From JANXQG01 sp964615095 (lineage in GTDB: Bacteria; Planctomycetota; Planctomycetia; Pirellulales; Thermoguttaceae), in the NCBI GenBank assembly GCA_964615095.1, contig CAZTPX010000038.1:1-64000 (forward strand): a DNA stretch of 64,000 bases, written 5' to 3'. Both the position numbers and the translations under genes were made by a program. The notes below the pieces were generated by a model that was not told the DNA's origin, searched no databases, and saw only the letters and a program-made list of their open reading frames with translations. Shown here piece by piece: positions 18,275-27,502 of the stretch; position 1 is the first letter of the stretch, and every line of letters begins with the position of its first letter.

Positions 18275-18655
18275 CAGGTAGGACTTGCTTGCGGCATTTC
18301 CCATGTACGGGCCTGCCCCCCGCGGATCGCTGAGCGGCCCCGGCCGCCCCATCTCGCCCAAGCGGATGTCCGCCCCTTCCTGGGCGCCTTGATTGAAACC
18401 AACGAAGCACCCCGGCTGGAACGACTTGCAGCACGCGACCGTGTCCTTGTGGCTCAGCCCGCCGTCGCCAACCGCGTGATCGAACCAGATGTACTCGATC
18501 GGACCGTACTTCGTCAGCAACTCCTTGAGCTGGGCCTTCTTCATTTCCGGGTTGCTGCCGCCTTGGCTGCCTTGGCCGTCCACGGCCTTGGGCCAGTTCC
18601 AGTCGCCCTCCGAAAAATACAGGGCCAGCTTGACGCCGTCTTGCTCCAGGGGCAC
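18236..18655 (-). pseudogene. Alpha-L-fucosidase (GH29) internal fragment
   Basis: A 139-codon open frame reads like the middle of GH29 fucosidases: LALYFSEGDWNWP, QLKELLTKYGPIEYIWFDHA (the WFD segment carries the nucleophile region in this family) and SYLLAEFTYPILP. The normal N-terminal third and the C-terminal half (usually following TYPILP) are missing. The frame upstream of 18655 loses similarity. It is a decayed gene truncated at both ends. Confidence 0.72.
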
Positions 18656-18984
18656 GTCGGCCCATTATGGTGCAAGAATCGGGCAAGGGAAAGCGCAAAC
18701 GCCGCAATCGCTTGGGCCTGCGTCGCAAGTCCGGGCCGTTCTCCTGGCGGAGCGGAAAGTGAACTGCGCTCGATAACTGTCGTTGTTTTCGCCGTCCGTG
18801 GCGATCGAATCGACATGCCAGCCGTGCATCCCAAAAGCAATGCCATGCCTTAAACCGTGCTATAGTAAAGGGATAGTGCATTTCTTCTTCTCCGGTCTTG
18901 CTCCGGCATGTAGAATGCACCACTGAGAAGCGTTCATTTTCCGCACTTCTTTCGCGTTCGGTTTCATTGGAGCCTTGCAAATTA
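18656..18984. other. Gene-free stretch, probably further fucosidase decay
   Basis: No supported gene. Minus-strand frames here (for example 18541-18846) show no clear domain, and the frame changes relative to the GH29 fragment suggest further degraded sequence. The promoter of the next gene should lie near 18900-18980. Confidence 0.35.
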
Positions 18985-20157
18985 ATGAATACCAAGAGCA
19001 TGTCCCGTCCAGTCTCCCGTCGTAGTTTCCTGGCTGCCTCAACGGCCGTCGCGTCTTTTTCGGCCACCGGCCTGCTTTCGCTGGGCAATTTGCAGGCGGC
19101 CGTGGCGGCGGACCCCAAGATCGACGCCCTAGTGGCCAAGGCGGTGGAATACCTCGCCCAGCACCAGTCGGCCGACGGCGCGTTCACGCCCCAGGCAGGC
19201 GTGGGCGTGACGGCCCTAGTGGCCACCGCCCTGTTGCAAAACGGCCGCTCGCCGGACGACCCGCTTGTGGCCCGCAGCCTGAAGTTCCTGGAGGGATACG
19301 TCCAGCCCGATGGCGGCATCTACAGCCCCAAGCTGGGCTACAAGAACTACGAGACCTGTATCGCCCTGACCTGCTTCGTCGAGGCCAATGCCGACAAGCG
19401 CTACGAGAAGTTCATCCGCAACGCGGAAAAGTATCTCAAGGCCAACCAGTGGACCGAGGCCACGAACGAAAACGACCCCACGCGGAAGATCGACAAGTCC
19501 GATCCGTTCTACGGCGGCGCCGGCTATGGCAAGAACAAGCGGCCGGACCTCTCGAACACGGCCTTCCTGATCGACGCCTTGAAGGAGGCGGGCAACGGCC
19601 CGGACGATGAATCGATGAAGAAGGCCCTGGTCTTCGTCTCCCGCTGCCAGAACCTGGAGAGCGAATATAACAACACGCCCGCCGCGGCCAAGAACCCCGA
19701 CGGCGGCTTCTACTACACGCCGGCGGATGGTGGCGAGAGCGCGGCCGACAAGCTGCCCAATGGCGGCTTGCGGAGCTATGCCTCGATGACCTACTCCGGA
19801 TTGAAAAGTATGCTTTACTGCGGCGTGAAAGCCACCGATCCACGCGTCAAAGCGGCCACCAAATGGATCCAGGAAAATTACGACCTGAAGACCAATCCGG
19901 GACTGGGGCCGGACGGACTCTACTACTATTATCACGTCTTCGCCAAGGCCCTGGCCGCCGTCGGCAGCGATACTTTGCAGGACGCCAAGGGTGTGAAGCA
20001 CGTCTGGCGGAAGGATCTCGTCGCAGAACTGGCCTCCCGACAACTGCCCAACGGATCGTGGACTAACACCAAGAGCCGATGGCTGGAAGGCGATCCGAAC
20101 CTGGTGACGGGCTACGCCCTGCTGGCACTTTCCTACTGCCGCCCCGGCGCGAAGTGA
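18985..20157 (+). CDS. Exported prenyltransferase/squalene-oxidase-repeat protein
   Basis: A 390-aa protein with a twin-arginine signal (VSRRSFLAAST, residues about 9-19) and a hydrophobic stretch ending at LQAAVAA. The mature part contains alpha/alpha-toroid repeats of the squalene cyclase/prenyltransferase type: LVAKAVEYLAQHQSADGAFT, SLKFLEGYVQPDGGIY, LASRQLPNGSWTN. Such proteins are common and mostly uncharacterised in planctomycetes, and a catalytic role is not implied because no DXDD motif is seen. ATG 18985 is chosen since the signal peptide begins there. Confidence 0.87.
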   Translation: MNTKSMSRPVSRRSFLAASTAVASFSATGLLSLGNLQAAVAADPKIDALVAKAVEYLAQHQSADGAFTPQAGVGVTALVATALLQNGRSPDDPLVARSLKFLEGYVQPDGGIYSPKLGYKNYETCIALTCFVEANADKRYEKFIRNAEKYLKANQWTEATNENDPTRKIDKSDPFYGGAGYGKNKRPDLSNTAFLIDALKEAGNGPDDESMKKALVFVSRCQNLESEYNNTPAAAKNPDGGFYYTPADGGESAADKLPNGGLRSYASMTYSGLKSMLYCGVKATDPRVKAATKWIQENYDLKTNPGLGPDGLYYYYHVFAKALAAVGSDTLQDAKGVKHVWRKDLVAELASRQLPNGSWTNTKSRWLEGDPNLVTGYALLALSYCRPGAK

Positions 20158-20167
20158 GGCTGAGGTC

Positions 20168-20237
20168 GCTGTAGGGAACGCCCTCCGTGGCGTTCCAAAA
20201 GAACGCACGGAACGCCACGGAGGGCGTTCCCTACAGC
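20168..20237. repeat. Palindromic repeat, family A copy 2 (perfect arms)
   Basis: 29-bp arms 20168-20196 (starting GCTGTAGGGAACGCCC) and 20209-20237 are exactly complementary, with a 12-base loop. It sits between two convergent genes (18985 and pepF), where it could end transcription from both sides. Confidence 0.93.
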
Positions 20238-20288
20238 GACCGGGGGCCATACCGGTCGTGCGCGTCAAAATCCGTCAGAAGCAACGCC

Positions 20289-22091
20289 TTACAGCAACTC
20301 ATCCAGTTCTTCCACGAGCTTTCCGAACTGCGCGAGCGCCCCATCTACGGCGGCGGGTTGTTGCATGTCGACACCCGCATCGCGGAGCAGGTCGAGCGGG
20401 TCTTTCGAGCAGCCGCCCTTGAGGAAGTTCAAGTAGTCCTCGAGTTCTTGTTTGCCGCCGCCGGTCACGCGATCGGCCAGGGCGATCGCGGCCGACATGC
20501 CCGTGGCATACTTGTAGACGTAAAACGCCCGATAGAAGTGCGGGATCCGTAGGCACTCCAGGTCCAACTCGTCGTCAAGCGCGAAATCGGGTCCGAAGTA
20601 CTGCTGCAGCAGGCCGCGATAGATTTCCTTGAAGCGATCCAAAGTGAGCGGCTCGCCCGCCTCGGCCGATTGGTGGGCCAGTTTCTCGAACTCCGCGAAC
20701 ATCGTCTGGCGGACGATCGTGGCCCGCATGGCGTCTAGCTGGCGATTGACGAGGAAGGCCCGCTCCGTGTCATTGCGGGCGTTGCCCAGCAGGTAGCGGC
20801 TCAAGAGTTGTTCGTTGAACGTGCTGGCCACTTCGGCCACAAAGATCACGTAGTTGTAGTAAGCGAACGGCTGATGGCGGGCGGAATGCCAACTGTGCAT
20901 GGAATGGCCCGCCTCGTGCGCCAGCGTGAAGACGTGGTCCAGCACGTCGGGCTGGTAGTTCATGAGGATATAGGGCTCGCTCTCGAAGGTCCCGGAGCTG
21001 AAGGCGCCGCTCTGCTTGCCGCGGTTCTCGTAGCGGTCGCACCACCGGCCGCGGAGACCCTTTTCCAGCGCCCCGCAATACTCGTTGCCCAGCGGCTGCA
21101 GTGACTTGAGCACCACGTTGACCGCCTGGTCCCAAGTGTGCTTGCGCTCCAAGTCGGCAAGGATCGGCACGTAGGTGTCGTACTGGTGGATGTCCTTCAG
21201 CCGCATCTTTCGCCGCCGCACGTCGTAGTAGTGGTGTACGGCGGGCAGGTGGCGATGGACCGAGGCGATGAGGTTGTCGTAGACCGTCACCGGGACTTGG
21301 TCGGGGAAGAGGGCCGCTTCCAGGGCGCTGGCATGGTTCCGCGCCTTGGCGTAGTAGATGTCGGCCTGCACGGAACCGGCCAGCGCCGCGGTCAAGGCAT
21401 GTGCGTGTTCGGCATACTCGCGGTAATACTGGTGAAAGACCTTCCGCCGCACGGCCCGGTCGGGCGCGTGCAACAGGGTACTGAAGGTTGCATGGCTTAG
21501 TTCGATCACGTCGCCGCGGTCGTTCTTGATCGCGCCGAATTTCAGGTCGGCGTCGTTGAGCTGGCGGAAGATCTGGCTGGCCGCCTGGGCCATTTCCGTC
21601 TGCATGGCCAGCAAGTTCTCTTCCTTCTTGCCCAGCGTGTGCGGCTTGTGGCGGAGCACGCGCTGCAGGAGGAGCTTGTAGGGGGCCAGCACGGGCGAGT
21701 CGAGGAACGACTTCATCTTCGCCGCGGGGATGGCCAGGATTTCGGGGCGGATGTAACTGGCCGCCTGGGCCGCGCGGCTGGCCACGGCCATGAAACGGCC
21801 GTACATCCGCTGATAGCGGCTCTCGCCAAGGTCCTCGGCCGTCTTCAGGAAAGCAAAATTGCCCAACCGCTCCGCCGTCCGATCGAGGTCCAGATCGAAC
21901 TGTAAGCACTCAGCCAGCGACTCGGGGCTTTCGGCCAGCTTGCCCTGAAACCTGGCGTACTCCGCAACGCGGCCTTCCCAGGCGTTGAACGCCGCTTCCC
22001 AGGCGTCGTCGGACGCGAAAAGGCTGGAAAGGTCCCATGTGTCTGAGGGTTTGACTTTGCCGCGGGGCGGCAGTTGTTTCACTTTGGCCAT
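20289..22091 (-). CDS. pepF: Oligoendopeptidase F (M3 metallopeptidase)
   Basis: Zinc peptidase that cleaves oligopeptides in the cytoplasm. The protein is 600 aa, the usual PepF length, with the HExxH-type motif LAHEAGHSMHSWHSARH at residues about 395. The third ligand region (VAEVASTFNEQLL, about 25 residues on) is present. The N-terminal oligopeptidase domain covers residues about 115-180. There is no signal peptide. It is convergent with the prenyltransferase-like gene and lies just downstream of fabH. Confidence 0.95.
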   Translation of the reverse strand: MAKVKQLPPRGKVKPSDTWDLSSLFASDDAWEAAFNAWEGRVAEYARFQGKLAESPESLAECLQFDLDLDRTAERLGNFAFLKTAEDLGESRYQRMYGRFMAVASRAAQAASYIRPEILAIPAAKMKSFLDSPVLAPYKLLLQRVLRHKPHTLGKKEENLLAMQTEMAQAASQIFRQLNDADLKFGAIKNDRGDVIELSHATFSTLLHAPDRAVRRKVFHQYYREYAEHAHALTAALAGSVQADIYYAKARNHASALEAALFPDQVPVTVYDNLIASVHRHLPAVHHYYDVRRRKMRLKDIHQYDTYVPILADLERKHTWDQAVNVVLKSLQPLGNEYCGALEKGLRGRWCDRYENRGKQSGAFSSGTFESEPYILMNYQPDVLDHVFTLAHEAGHSMHSWHSARHQPFAYYNYVIFVAEVASTFNEQLLSRYLLGNARNDTERAFLVNRQLDAMRATIVRQTMFAEFEKLAHQSAEAGEPLTLDRFKEIYRGLLQQYFGPDFALDDELDLECLRIPHFYRAFYVYKYATGMSAAIALADRVTGGGKQELEDYLNFLKGGCSKDPLDLLRDAGVDMQQPAAVDGALAQFGKLVEELDELL

Positions 22092-22232
22092 GGATTAGGA
22101 GGAAAGTCTAAAGGGACAGGAATTATAAAGGTCGAAACCCGAAATCCATTTGAATATCATGTTTTGAATTTATTGCCGATCGGAACGATCGGACGGATTT
22201 CGACATTCGGATTTCGGATTTCATCCTTCCCG

Positions 22233-23312
22233 CTACCAGCGCATCAACACCGTTCCCCAGGTCAGTCCCGCGCCGAAGCCGCTGAACAAAACGTGATTGC
22301 CGGGATGGATGCGGCCCATCCGATAGGCCTCGTCCAGGGCCAAGGGAATACTTGCCGACGAGGTGTTGCCGTAGCGGTCGAGATTGTTGAAGACCTTGTC
22401 GGGCGGCATGCCCAGCTCCTCGACGGCCGCATTGATGATGCGCATGTTCGCCTGGTGAAAGACCACCAGGTCGATGTCGGCCAGGTTCATGTCGGCCGAA
22501 TCGAGCACCTCGCCGATGGTTTCCTTCAAGGTGCGAATGGCCCACTTGAACACCGGCCGGCCGTCCATGCGGAGGAAATGCCCACTGGGGTTCGCGGCGG
22601 AGAACGGCGCGCGCGCGCCGCCGGTGGGCCGGCAGATCAACTCGGCGCCGGAACCGTCCGAGCCGACCGCATAGGCCAGGATGCCCTGGTCAATGGCACC
22701 CGGCGCGAGGACCACCGCGCCCGCCGCATCGCCAAATAACGGATAGGTCTGCTTGTCGGCCGGATTGACCATCCGCGAATTGCAATCCGCACCGATCACC
22801 AGCACGCGCTGGCTGCACCCCGTGGCCACATACTGCATGCCCGTGATCAGGGCAAAGGCGAAGCTCGCGCAAGCCGCCTGCACATCGAAGGCCGGCGCGC
22901 AAATCCCCAGCCGGTCCTGGACCAGGGTGGCGGTGGCCGGCAGGAGCATGTCGGGCGTGAACGTGCCCAGCAGTACCAAGTCGATCTGCTCGGGACGAAT
23001 GTCGCCCGCGGCGAGGCACCGCCGAGCGGCCTCGGCGGCCAGGTCGCCAGTCGATACACCCGGCGGGGCGTGGCGGCGCTCGGTGATGCCCGTGCGTTTG
23101 AGGATCCAATCGGCGTCGTAACCCAACGCGGCGAGGTCCTCGTTGCGGACGCATTGCTCGGGCACGTAACTGCCCAAGGCGATGACTTGTACACCCATCA
23201 GGCGGCCGATGCGTGAACGGCAAAGCTTGGCGGCAATGTGGACGTCGGCCGGGGTTTGCCGGCGCGGCATATCCTTATCGTGGGTCGCGTTGGGAATGTC
23301 GGCAATGGCCAT
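22233..23312 (-). CDS. fabH: 3-oxoacyl-ACP synthase III (FabH type)
   Basis: Condenses an acyl-CoA starter with malonyl-ACP to begin fatty-acid synthesis, or a related thiolase-fold reaction. The catalytic residues are visible: Cys in VQAACASFAF, His in VVFHQANMRI and Asn in LDRYGNTSSASIP. The recorded frame is 359 aa. The family start probably lies at ATG 23198 (MGVQVIALGSYVP), because the first 38 residues have no FabH similarity. It stands alone, not in a fab cluster, so a specialised paralogue is possible. Confidence 0.9.
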   Translation of the reverse strand: MAIADIPNATHDKDMPRRQTPADVHIAAKLCRSRIGRLMGVQVIALGSYVPEQCVRNEDLAALGYDADWILKRTGITERRHAPPGVSTGDLAAEAARRCLAAGDIRPEQIDLVLLGTFTPDMLLPATATLVQDRLGICAPAFDVQAACASFAFALITGMQYVATGCSQRVLVIGADCNSRMVNPADKQTYPLFGDAAGAVVLAPGAIDQGILAYAVGSDGSGAELICRPTGGARAPFSAANPSGHFLRMDGRPVFKWAIRTLKETIGEVLDSADMNLADIDLVVFHQANMRIINAAVEELGMPPDKVFNNLDRYGNTSSASIPLALDEAYRMGRIHPGNHVLFSGFGAGLTWGTVLMRW

Positions 23313-23675
23313 GGGGGACTCGTCATCTCATGCAAAACGCTGGCTCAACCGGCCCCGGGCGTTTCCATATTGCCGGGAAACACATTGGAGAGTCGAAAAG
23401 ACCTATTTTACGAAGTTCCCAGCCAGGACTCAAGCCGCGGCATCTTGCAAGAGAACTTTCCATTGGTATCGGACGAAAACCGCGTGAGCACCTCCGCTGA
23501 ATGGTTAGTAAGGCAAACTGCACCTTGTCTGCCCATAACTCCAAGTCACCGCAGGCGACAAGGTCCCGAAATGTTAATCGACATTGTGCAGAATCCAACC
23601 GTAGGATGGGCTTTAGCCCGTTTGCAACAGATCTTGACATGGTTCAAGGCCGCGCAGCACTTTGGCCGCACTGTC
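23313..23675. other. Gene-free stretch upstream of rlmN
   Basis: No convincing coding sequence. Overlapping short frames on both strands lack ribosome sites and family similarity. It lies between divergent fabH and rlmN and should hold the fabH promoter. Confidence 0.5.
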
Positions 23676-23757
23676 CTGTAGGGAACGCCCTCCGTGGCGT
23701 TCCATCCCACCGGAACGCCATCGACCCGCTGCGCGGGTGCCCCGGCGTTCCCCACAG
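23676..23757. repeat. Palindromic repeat, family A copy 3
   Basis: Begins CTGTAGGGAACGCCCTCCG and ends GGCGTTCCCCACAG, with a second GACCCGCTGCGCGGGT stem inside. The inner part matches copy 1 (2188), which carries the related ACCCGCGCAGCGGGT stem. Confidence 0.85.
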
Positions 23758-23807
23758 AATTTCGGCTGGCGGGAGTGTTATTGTGGTTTGAACCATGCCG
23801 AAAAGTG

Positions 23808-23813
23808 TACAAT
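23808..23813 (+). promoter_or_regulatory. -10 box suggesting a leaderless rlmN transcript
   Basis: TACAAT ends 6 bases before ATG 23820, so a start about 7 bases downstream would fall on the ATG itself. No Shine-Dalgarno precedes that ATG. The -35 element is poor (TTGAAC at 14-base spacing), so this is tentative. Confidence 0.4.
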
Positions 23814-23819
23814 AGTTGT

Positions 23820-24980
23820 ATGCGTCACATCCTTGACCAATCCCCGGAACAACTTCGAACCTGGTTGCTCGAACACGGCCAGCCGCCCTATCGGTCCGCG
23901 CAGGTCCGCAAGTGGCTCTTTGAAAAACGGGCTGTTTCTTGGGAACAGATGACCGATTTGCCGCATAGTCTGCGGGAGCAATTGGCGGCGGAGTTCGATA
24001 TCTGGTTGACGGAAATCGCCGTCCACCGCAAGGATGAGGATGGCACGGAAAAATTGCTGCTCACCCTGGCAGACGGGTGCAAACCGGCCGACGATGCCAA
24101 CAAGCCAGCCCCCGATGGTTCAACCGAAACCAACGCCGTGGCTTCGCCGCCAAAGGGTCCTTCGCAGATCGAATGCGTGCTGCTGCGCGACGACAAGGGC
24201 CATTGCAGCATGTGCATCAGCACCCAGGTGGGCTGTGGGATGAAGTGTGCTTTCTGTGCCACGGGCTTAGGCGGATTGACGCGAAACCTCACCAGCGGCG
24301 AGATCCTCGAGCAGATGCTGCAACTCCAGCGTTTGCTTCAGCCCGACGAGCGACTGAGTCACGTCGTTTGTATGGGCATGGGCGAACCGCTGGCCAATCT
24401 TGACCGGCTCATGCCTGCGCTGGCGGCAGCCTCGGCCAAAGATGGCCTGGGGATCGGCGTGCGCAAGATCACGATTTCCACCGTGGGCCTGCCTGTGGGC
24501 ATCCGCCGCTTGGCCGAACAGAACTGCCAATATCACCTTGCCGTCTCGCTGCACGCCCCCAATGATCAGTTGCGGACGCAACTCATGCCGACCAATCGCA
24601 ACATCGGCATCGAGGCGATTCTGGCCGCGGCGGATGATTATTTCGAGAAGACGGGCCGCCGCGTGACCTACGAGTACATTCTCCTGGCTGGCGTAAACGA
24701 TGGTCCTCTTGCAGCCAAGCAACTGGTGGATCTACTCCGCGGCCGACCGTCGTTAGTCAATCTGATTCCTTATAACCCCGTGCGTGGATTGCACTTCCAC
24801 ACGCCCCGTCCGAGTGCGGTGGCGAAATTCATCGAGATCCTCCAAGGGGGAGGGCTGAACGTGGCCATCCGCCATCGCAAAGGCGCGCGGATAGACGCGG
24901 CCTGCGGGCAGTTGCGGCGGAATTCCGCGGTTGCGAACCGCTTGCCAGAGGAACTCTTGCCAGTTTTCAGGGTTAATTAG
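23820..24980 (+). CDS. rlmN: 23S rRNA/tRNA adenine-C2 methyltransferase RlmN
   Basis: Radical-SAM enzyme that methylates A2503 of 23S rRNA. The protein is 386 aa. The cluster motif is CGMKCAFCATG, the family segment ISTQVGCGMKC precedes it, and VVCMGMGEPLANLDRL and LAVSLHAPND are conserved. The insertion between LTLADG and the IECVLLRDD strand is about 30 residues longer than usual. ATG 23820 is chosen because upstream in-frame sequence belongs to the family A repeat. Confidence 0.95.
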   Translation: MRHILDQSPEQLRTWLLEHGQPPYRSAQVRKWLFEKRAVSWEQMTDLPHSLREQLAAEFDIWLTEIAVHRKDEDGTEKLLLTLADGCKPADDANKPAPDGSTETNAVASPPKGPSQIECVLLRDDKGHCSMCISTQVGCGMKCAFCATGLGGLTRNLTSGEILEQMLQLQRLLQPDERLSHVVCMGMGEPLANLDRLMPALAAASAKDGLGIGVRKITISTVGLPVGIRRLAEQNCQYHLAVSLHAPNDQLRTQLMPTNRNIGIEAILAAADDYFEKTGRRVTYEYILLAGVNDGPLAAKQLVDLLRGRPSLVNLIPYNPVRGLHFHTPRPSAVAKFIEILQGGGLNVAIRHRKGARIDAACGQLRRNSAVANRLPEELLPVFRVN

Positions 24981-25151
24981 TTAGAAGCGGTGCCAAACCA
25001 CCCCGCACAGGTTAACATTCTCCTGCCGCGGGACGGATTGTGACACTGCTTCGGCAGAGACGGTGCTAGCCGTAAAGGGGACCTTGGTTTAGACTAAGAG
25101 CAGAACGCGCCCGAAACGACGTAAACTCAACCGCCGACAACAGGTAGGATT

Positions 25152-25847
25152 GTGGCCGTCAGCGAGTCATCTGCTCGACGCTATGCCTTGGACCCCGACG
25201 TGCGCCTCATGCTTGAGGTGCGCGACGGCAGCGCTGCGGCTTTTGAAGAACTGGTGGTGCGGTATCAGGCCCGCTTGGTGCGTGTTTTGGAGCATCTGGT
25301 TGGCCGCCGGGAGTTGGCGGAAGATCTGGCGCAAGAGGTGTTCCTGCGGGTATATCGTTCGCGCCAGCAGTATGCGCCGGGGGCGAGATTCGTCACTTGG
25401 TTGTTTACCATCGCCAAGAACGTGGCCTCTAACGCGACGCGCGACCGCTCGCGCCGCCCGGAGGTGACGCTGGCCGGCAGCGAGAGCGGACCCTTGGGCG
25501 CGCGGCCCTTGGACCGCCTCGTGCAGGCCAGCAGCGGCGCGATGCCCGCGCGGCAGGTCGACAAGGCCGAACTCCGCGACGTCGTCCGCATGGCCATGGA
25601 CTCGCTGAGCGAACGCCAGCGGCTGGCCGTGCTCCTGAACAAGTTCGAGGGCATGAGCTACGCCGATATCGCCAATACCATGGAGTTGACGCCGCAAGCC
25701 GTCAAATCGCTACTGTCGCGGGCGCGGGAGAACCTGCGACAGATGCTGGAACCATATTTGCAGAATGGAACTCTCCCGCAGAACAACCACGAACTTTCCG
25801 ATAGCGCCGTAACGAGCGACGGTTTTGTCGCCGGCGGTGAAGAGTGA
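25152..25847 (+). CDS. ECF RNA polymerase sigma factor
   Basis: A 231-aa group-IV sigma factor. Region 2 (residues about 18-95) contains FEELVVRYQARLVRVLEHLV and AEDLAQEVFLRVYRSR; region 4 (about 140-205) contains LSERQRLAVLLNKFEGMSYADIANTM and a helix-turn-helix. The start is GTG 25152 after GGTAGGA. The next gene overlaps its stop codon and encodes a probable anti-sigma factor. No GGAAC-type autoregulatory -35 site is evident in the preceding 170 bases. Confidence 0.94.
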   Translation: MAVSESSARRYALDPDVRLMLEVRDGSAAAFEELVVRYQARLVRVLEHLVGRRELAEDLAQEVFLRVYRSRQQYAPGARFVTWLFTIAKNVASNATRDRSRRPEVTLAGSESGPLGARPLDRLVQASSGAMPARQVDKAELRDVVRMAMDSLSERQRLAVLLNKFEGMSYADIANTMELTPQAVKSLLSRARENLRQMLEPYLQNGTLPQNNHELSDSAVTSDGFVAGGEE

Positions 25848-26380
25848 TGGAGTCGATGCCTGACAATCCGGTCAACGACGACGCCCAGCTTCGCGAGGAG
25901 TTGGTAGCCTATCTCGATGGCGAGCTCAGCGCCGAGCAGAGCCGGCAGATCGAGCAGCGCGCGGCCAGCGAGCCCAACGCGCGTCGCATGCTGGAAGAAC
26001 TCGACCGCACATGGCACATGCTCGACGAGCTCGACTCGCCGGCCACCAACGAAGACTTCACCTGCACCACTCTGGAGATGGTGGCCGTGGCGGCCGCCGA
26101 GGATGCTCAGCAGGCCAAGGCCCAGAGGCCGCGGCGGCGCCTGCGGGCTGCACTGTGGGCGGTTGTCGGGCTTGTCGGCGCCGCCGCAGTCGGCTTCCTG
26201 GCGGTCGCCTGGGCCCTGCCCGACCCCAACGCCCAGCTCCTGCAGGACCTGCCGCTCCTGGAGAACTACGATCAATACCGCGACATCGTAAGCCAGCACC
26301 CCAAGAGCGACAGCATCGATTTTCTCCGCGCCTTACAGAAGGAAAAACTGTTTCCCAAGGAGGCCGAAGATGGACGCTAA
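25847..26380 (+). CDS. Probable anti-sigma factor, single-pass membrane protein
   Basis: A 177-aa protein that shares its ATG with the TGA of the sigma gene. The N-terminal part (LREELVAYLDGELSAEQSRQ, then an EPNARRMLEEL helix) resembles anti-sigma domains, but the zinc-binding HxxxCxxC motif is missing. One membrane helix is predicted near residues 103-125 (ALWAVVGLVGAAAVGFLAVA). A 50-residue C-terminal segment would be extracytoplasmic. It probably sequesters the ECF factor at the membrane; that role is inferred from operon context. Confidence 0.8.
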   Translation: MESMPDNPVNDDAQLREELVAYLDGELSAEQSRQIEQRAASEPNARRMLEELDRTWHMLDELDSPATNEDFTCTTLEMVAVAAAEDAQQAKAQRPRRRLRAALWAVVGLVGAAAVGFLAVAWALPDPNAQLLQDLPLLENYDQYRDIVSQHPKSDSIDFLRALQKEKLFPKEAEDGR

Positions 26381-27389
26381 AGACCTGCGCTGGAACAGTG
26401 CGCGCGGCTTTTGCCGCAAAGCGCTCGGTCTTCTCGCGCTGGCCGTTGTGCTGGCCGTGGGCCTGGCGGCCTTTGGAACGCTTTCCCAGCGCCGCCGCCA
26501 ACTGGAGGAAATGTCCGCCGAGCAGCGCGAGGACGTGCTCCGCGCCGAGCAGCAGTTTCACGCCCTGTCGCCCCAGGACCAGCAGCGGATCCGAGAACTG
26601 CACGAGCAGATCGAAAACTCGCCCGACCGCGCGGAACTTCGCGCGACGATGGACCGTTACTGCAAGTGGTTCGAGACGCAGCCGCGTTTTCGCCGCGTGA
26701 AGCTGCTGGACAAGACCATGACGCTCCCGCAGCGCGTGGCCACGGTCAAGGAATTCCTCGGCAAGCCGGTCCCCGTCAAGGACGTTCGCCTCGACGACCG
26801 CAATCGCCGCCTGCTGGCTGCCTGGCTGGACCGCTACACCGCGGAACACGGAGCCCGCATCATGGAAAACATGCTGCAGACCCACCCGGGAATCGCCCGC
26901 CTTCCGCCCGAGCGGCAACAGGCGGTCCTCCGCGAGAGCGTTTTGCGGCGTTTGCAGTCGGGCGGTCCCAACGGCCAGTTGTCGATCACCGAAAGCGAGA
27001 TGGCCCGCCTGCGCGCCGGGCTTTCGCCGGAATTGCGCGCCAAACTGGACGAAAAGAGGCCTGCGCAACGCGATCGAATCATCGCCGACTGGCTCCGCGA
27101 GACGGCCTCCCTGGAGCTCGACGAACAATTGGCCAATTACTTTGAGAGCCCGATGGTCAGCGATCAGCAGCGGGAGCAACTGATGAGCCTTCCCAGCGAA
27201 GAAATGTACAAGAGCCTGAGCGATCTATACAGCGCCCATCTCAAGCAGGCAAAACTGGCTGAACCGCCGCGGGGCGATCGCCCTCCTCGACCTCGTGGCC
27301 GTCACGTGGGCGGTCCTAAGGGTTCCGGCGGCCGCCGCTGGCCAGAGGACCGCGACGAAAAAGATGTCCGCGTCAAAGACGCCGGTTGA
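26370..27389 (+). CDS. Membrane-anchored protein of unknown function in the sigma operon
   Basis: A 339-aa protein whose start overlaps the anti-sigma gene by 11 bases and follows AAGGAGGC. It has an N-terminal membrane helix (residues about 15-35, LALAVVLAVGLAAFGTL), then a long charged helical region rich in R, E and Q with repeated LSPQDQQRIRELHE- and LPPERQQAVLRE-like phrases. A basic, proline-rich tail follows. No catalytic motif is seen. As third gene of the ECF operon it may be a co-regulator or sensor. Confidence 0.8.
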   Translation: MDAKDLRWNSARGFCRKALGLLALAVVLAVGLAAFGTLSQRRRQLEEMSAEQREDVLRAEQQFHALSPQDQQRIRELHEQIENSPDRAELRATMDRYCKWFETQPRFRRVKLLDKTMTLPQRVATVKEFLGKPVPVKDVRLDDRNRRLLAAWLDRYTAEHGARIMENMLQTHPGIARLPPERQQAVLRESVLRRLQSGGPNGQLSITESEMARLRAGLSPELRAKLDEKRPAQRDRIIADWLRETASLELDEQLANYFESPMVSDQQREQLMSLPSEEMYKSLSDLYSAHLKQAKLAEPPRGDRPPRPRGRHVGGPKGSGGRRWPEDRDEKDVRVKDAG

Positions 27390-27420
27390 TGCGGCTTTCC
27401 GGATAGCCTCTCAGAGTCTG

Positions 27421-27492
27421 TTCCGAAAGGCTGGGGAGCGGTGTTGGAGTCCCGGCTTTAGCCGGCTAAAGCCGGGACTCCAGCACCTTTCC
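27421..27492. repeat. Long palindrome, family B copy 2
   Basis: The core GTGTTGGAGTCCCGGC ... GCCGGGACTCCAGCAC matches the copy at 3395 except for one change. The same TTCCGAAAGG/CCTTTCCGGA frame surrounds it. It sits between convergent genes. Confidence 0.9.
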
Positions 27493-27502
27493 GGACGGCC
27501 TC

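Noticed and set aside
18219..19319. 366-aa minus-strand frame overlapping the fucosidase remnant
   Set aside because: Its sequence is off-frame to both the GH29 fragment and the prenyltransferase-like gene and has no motif.
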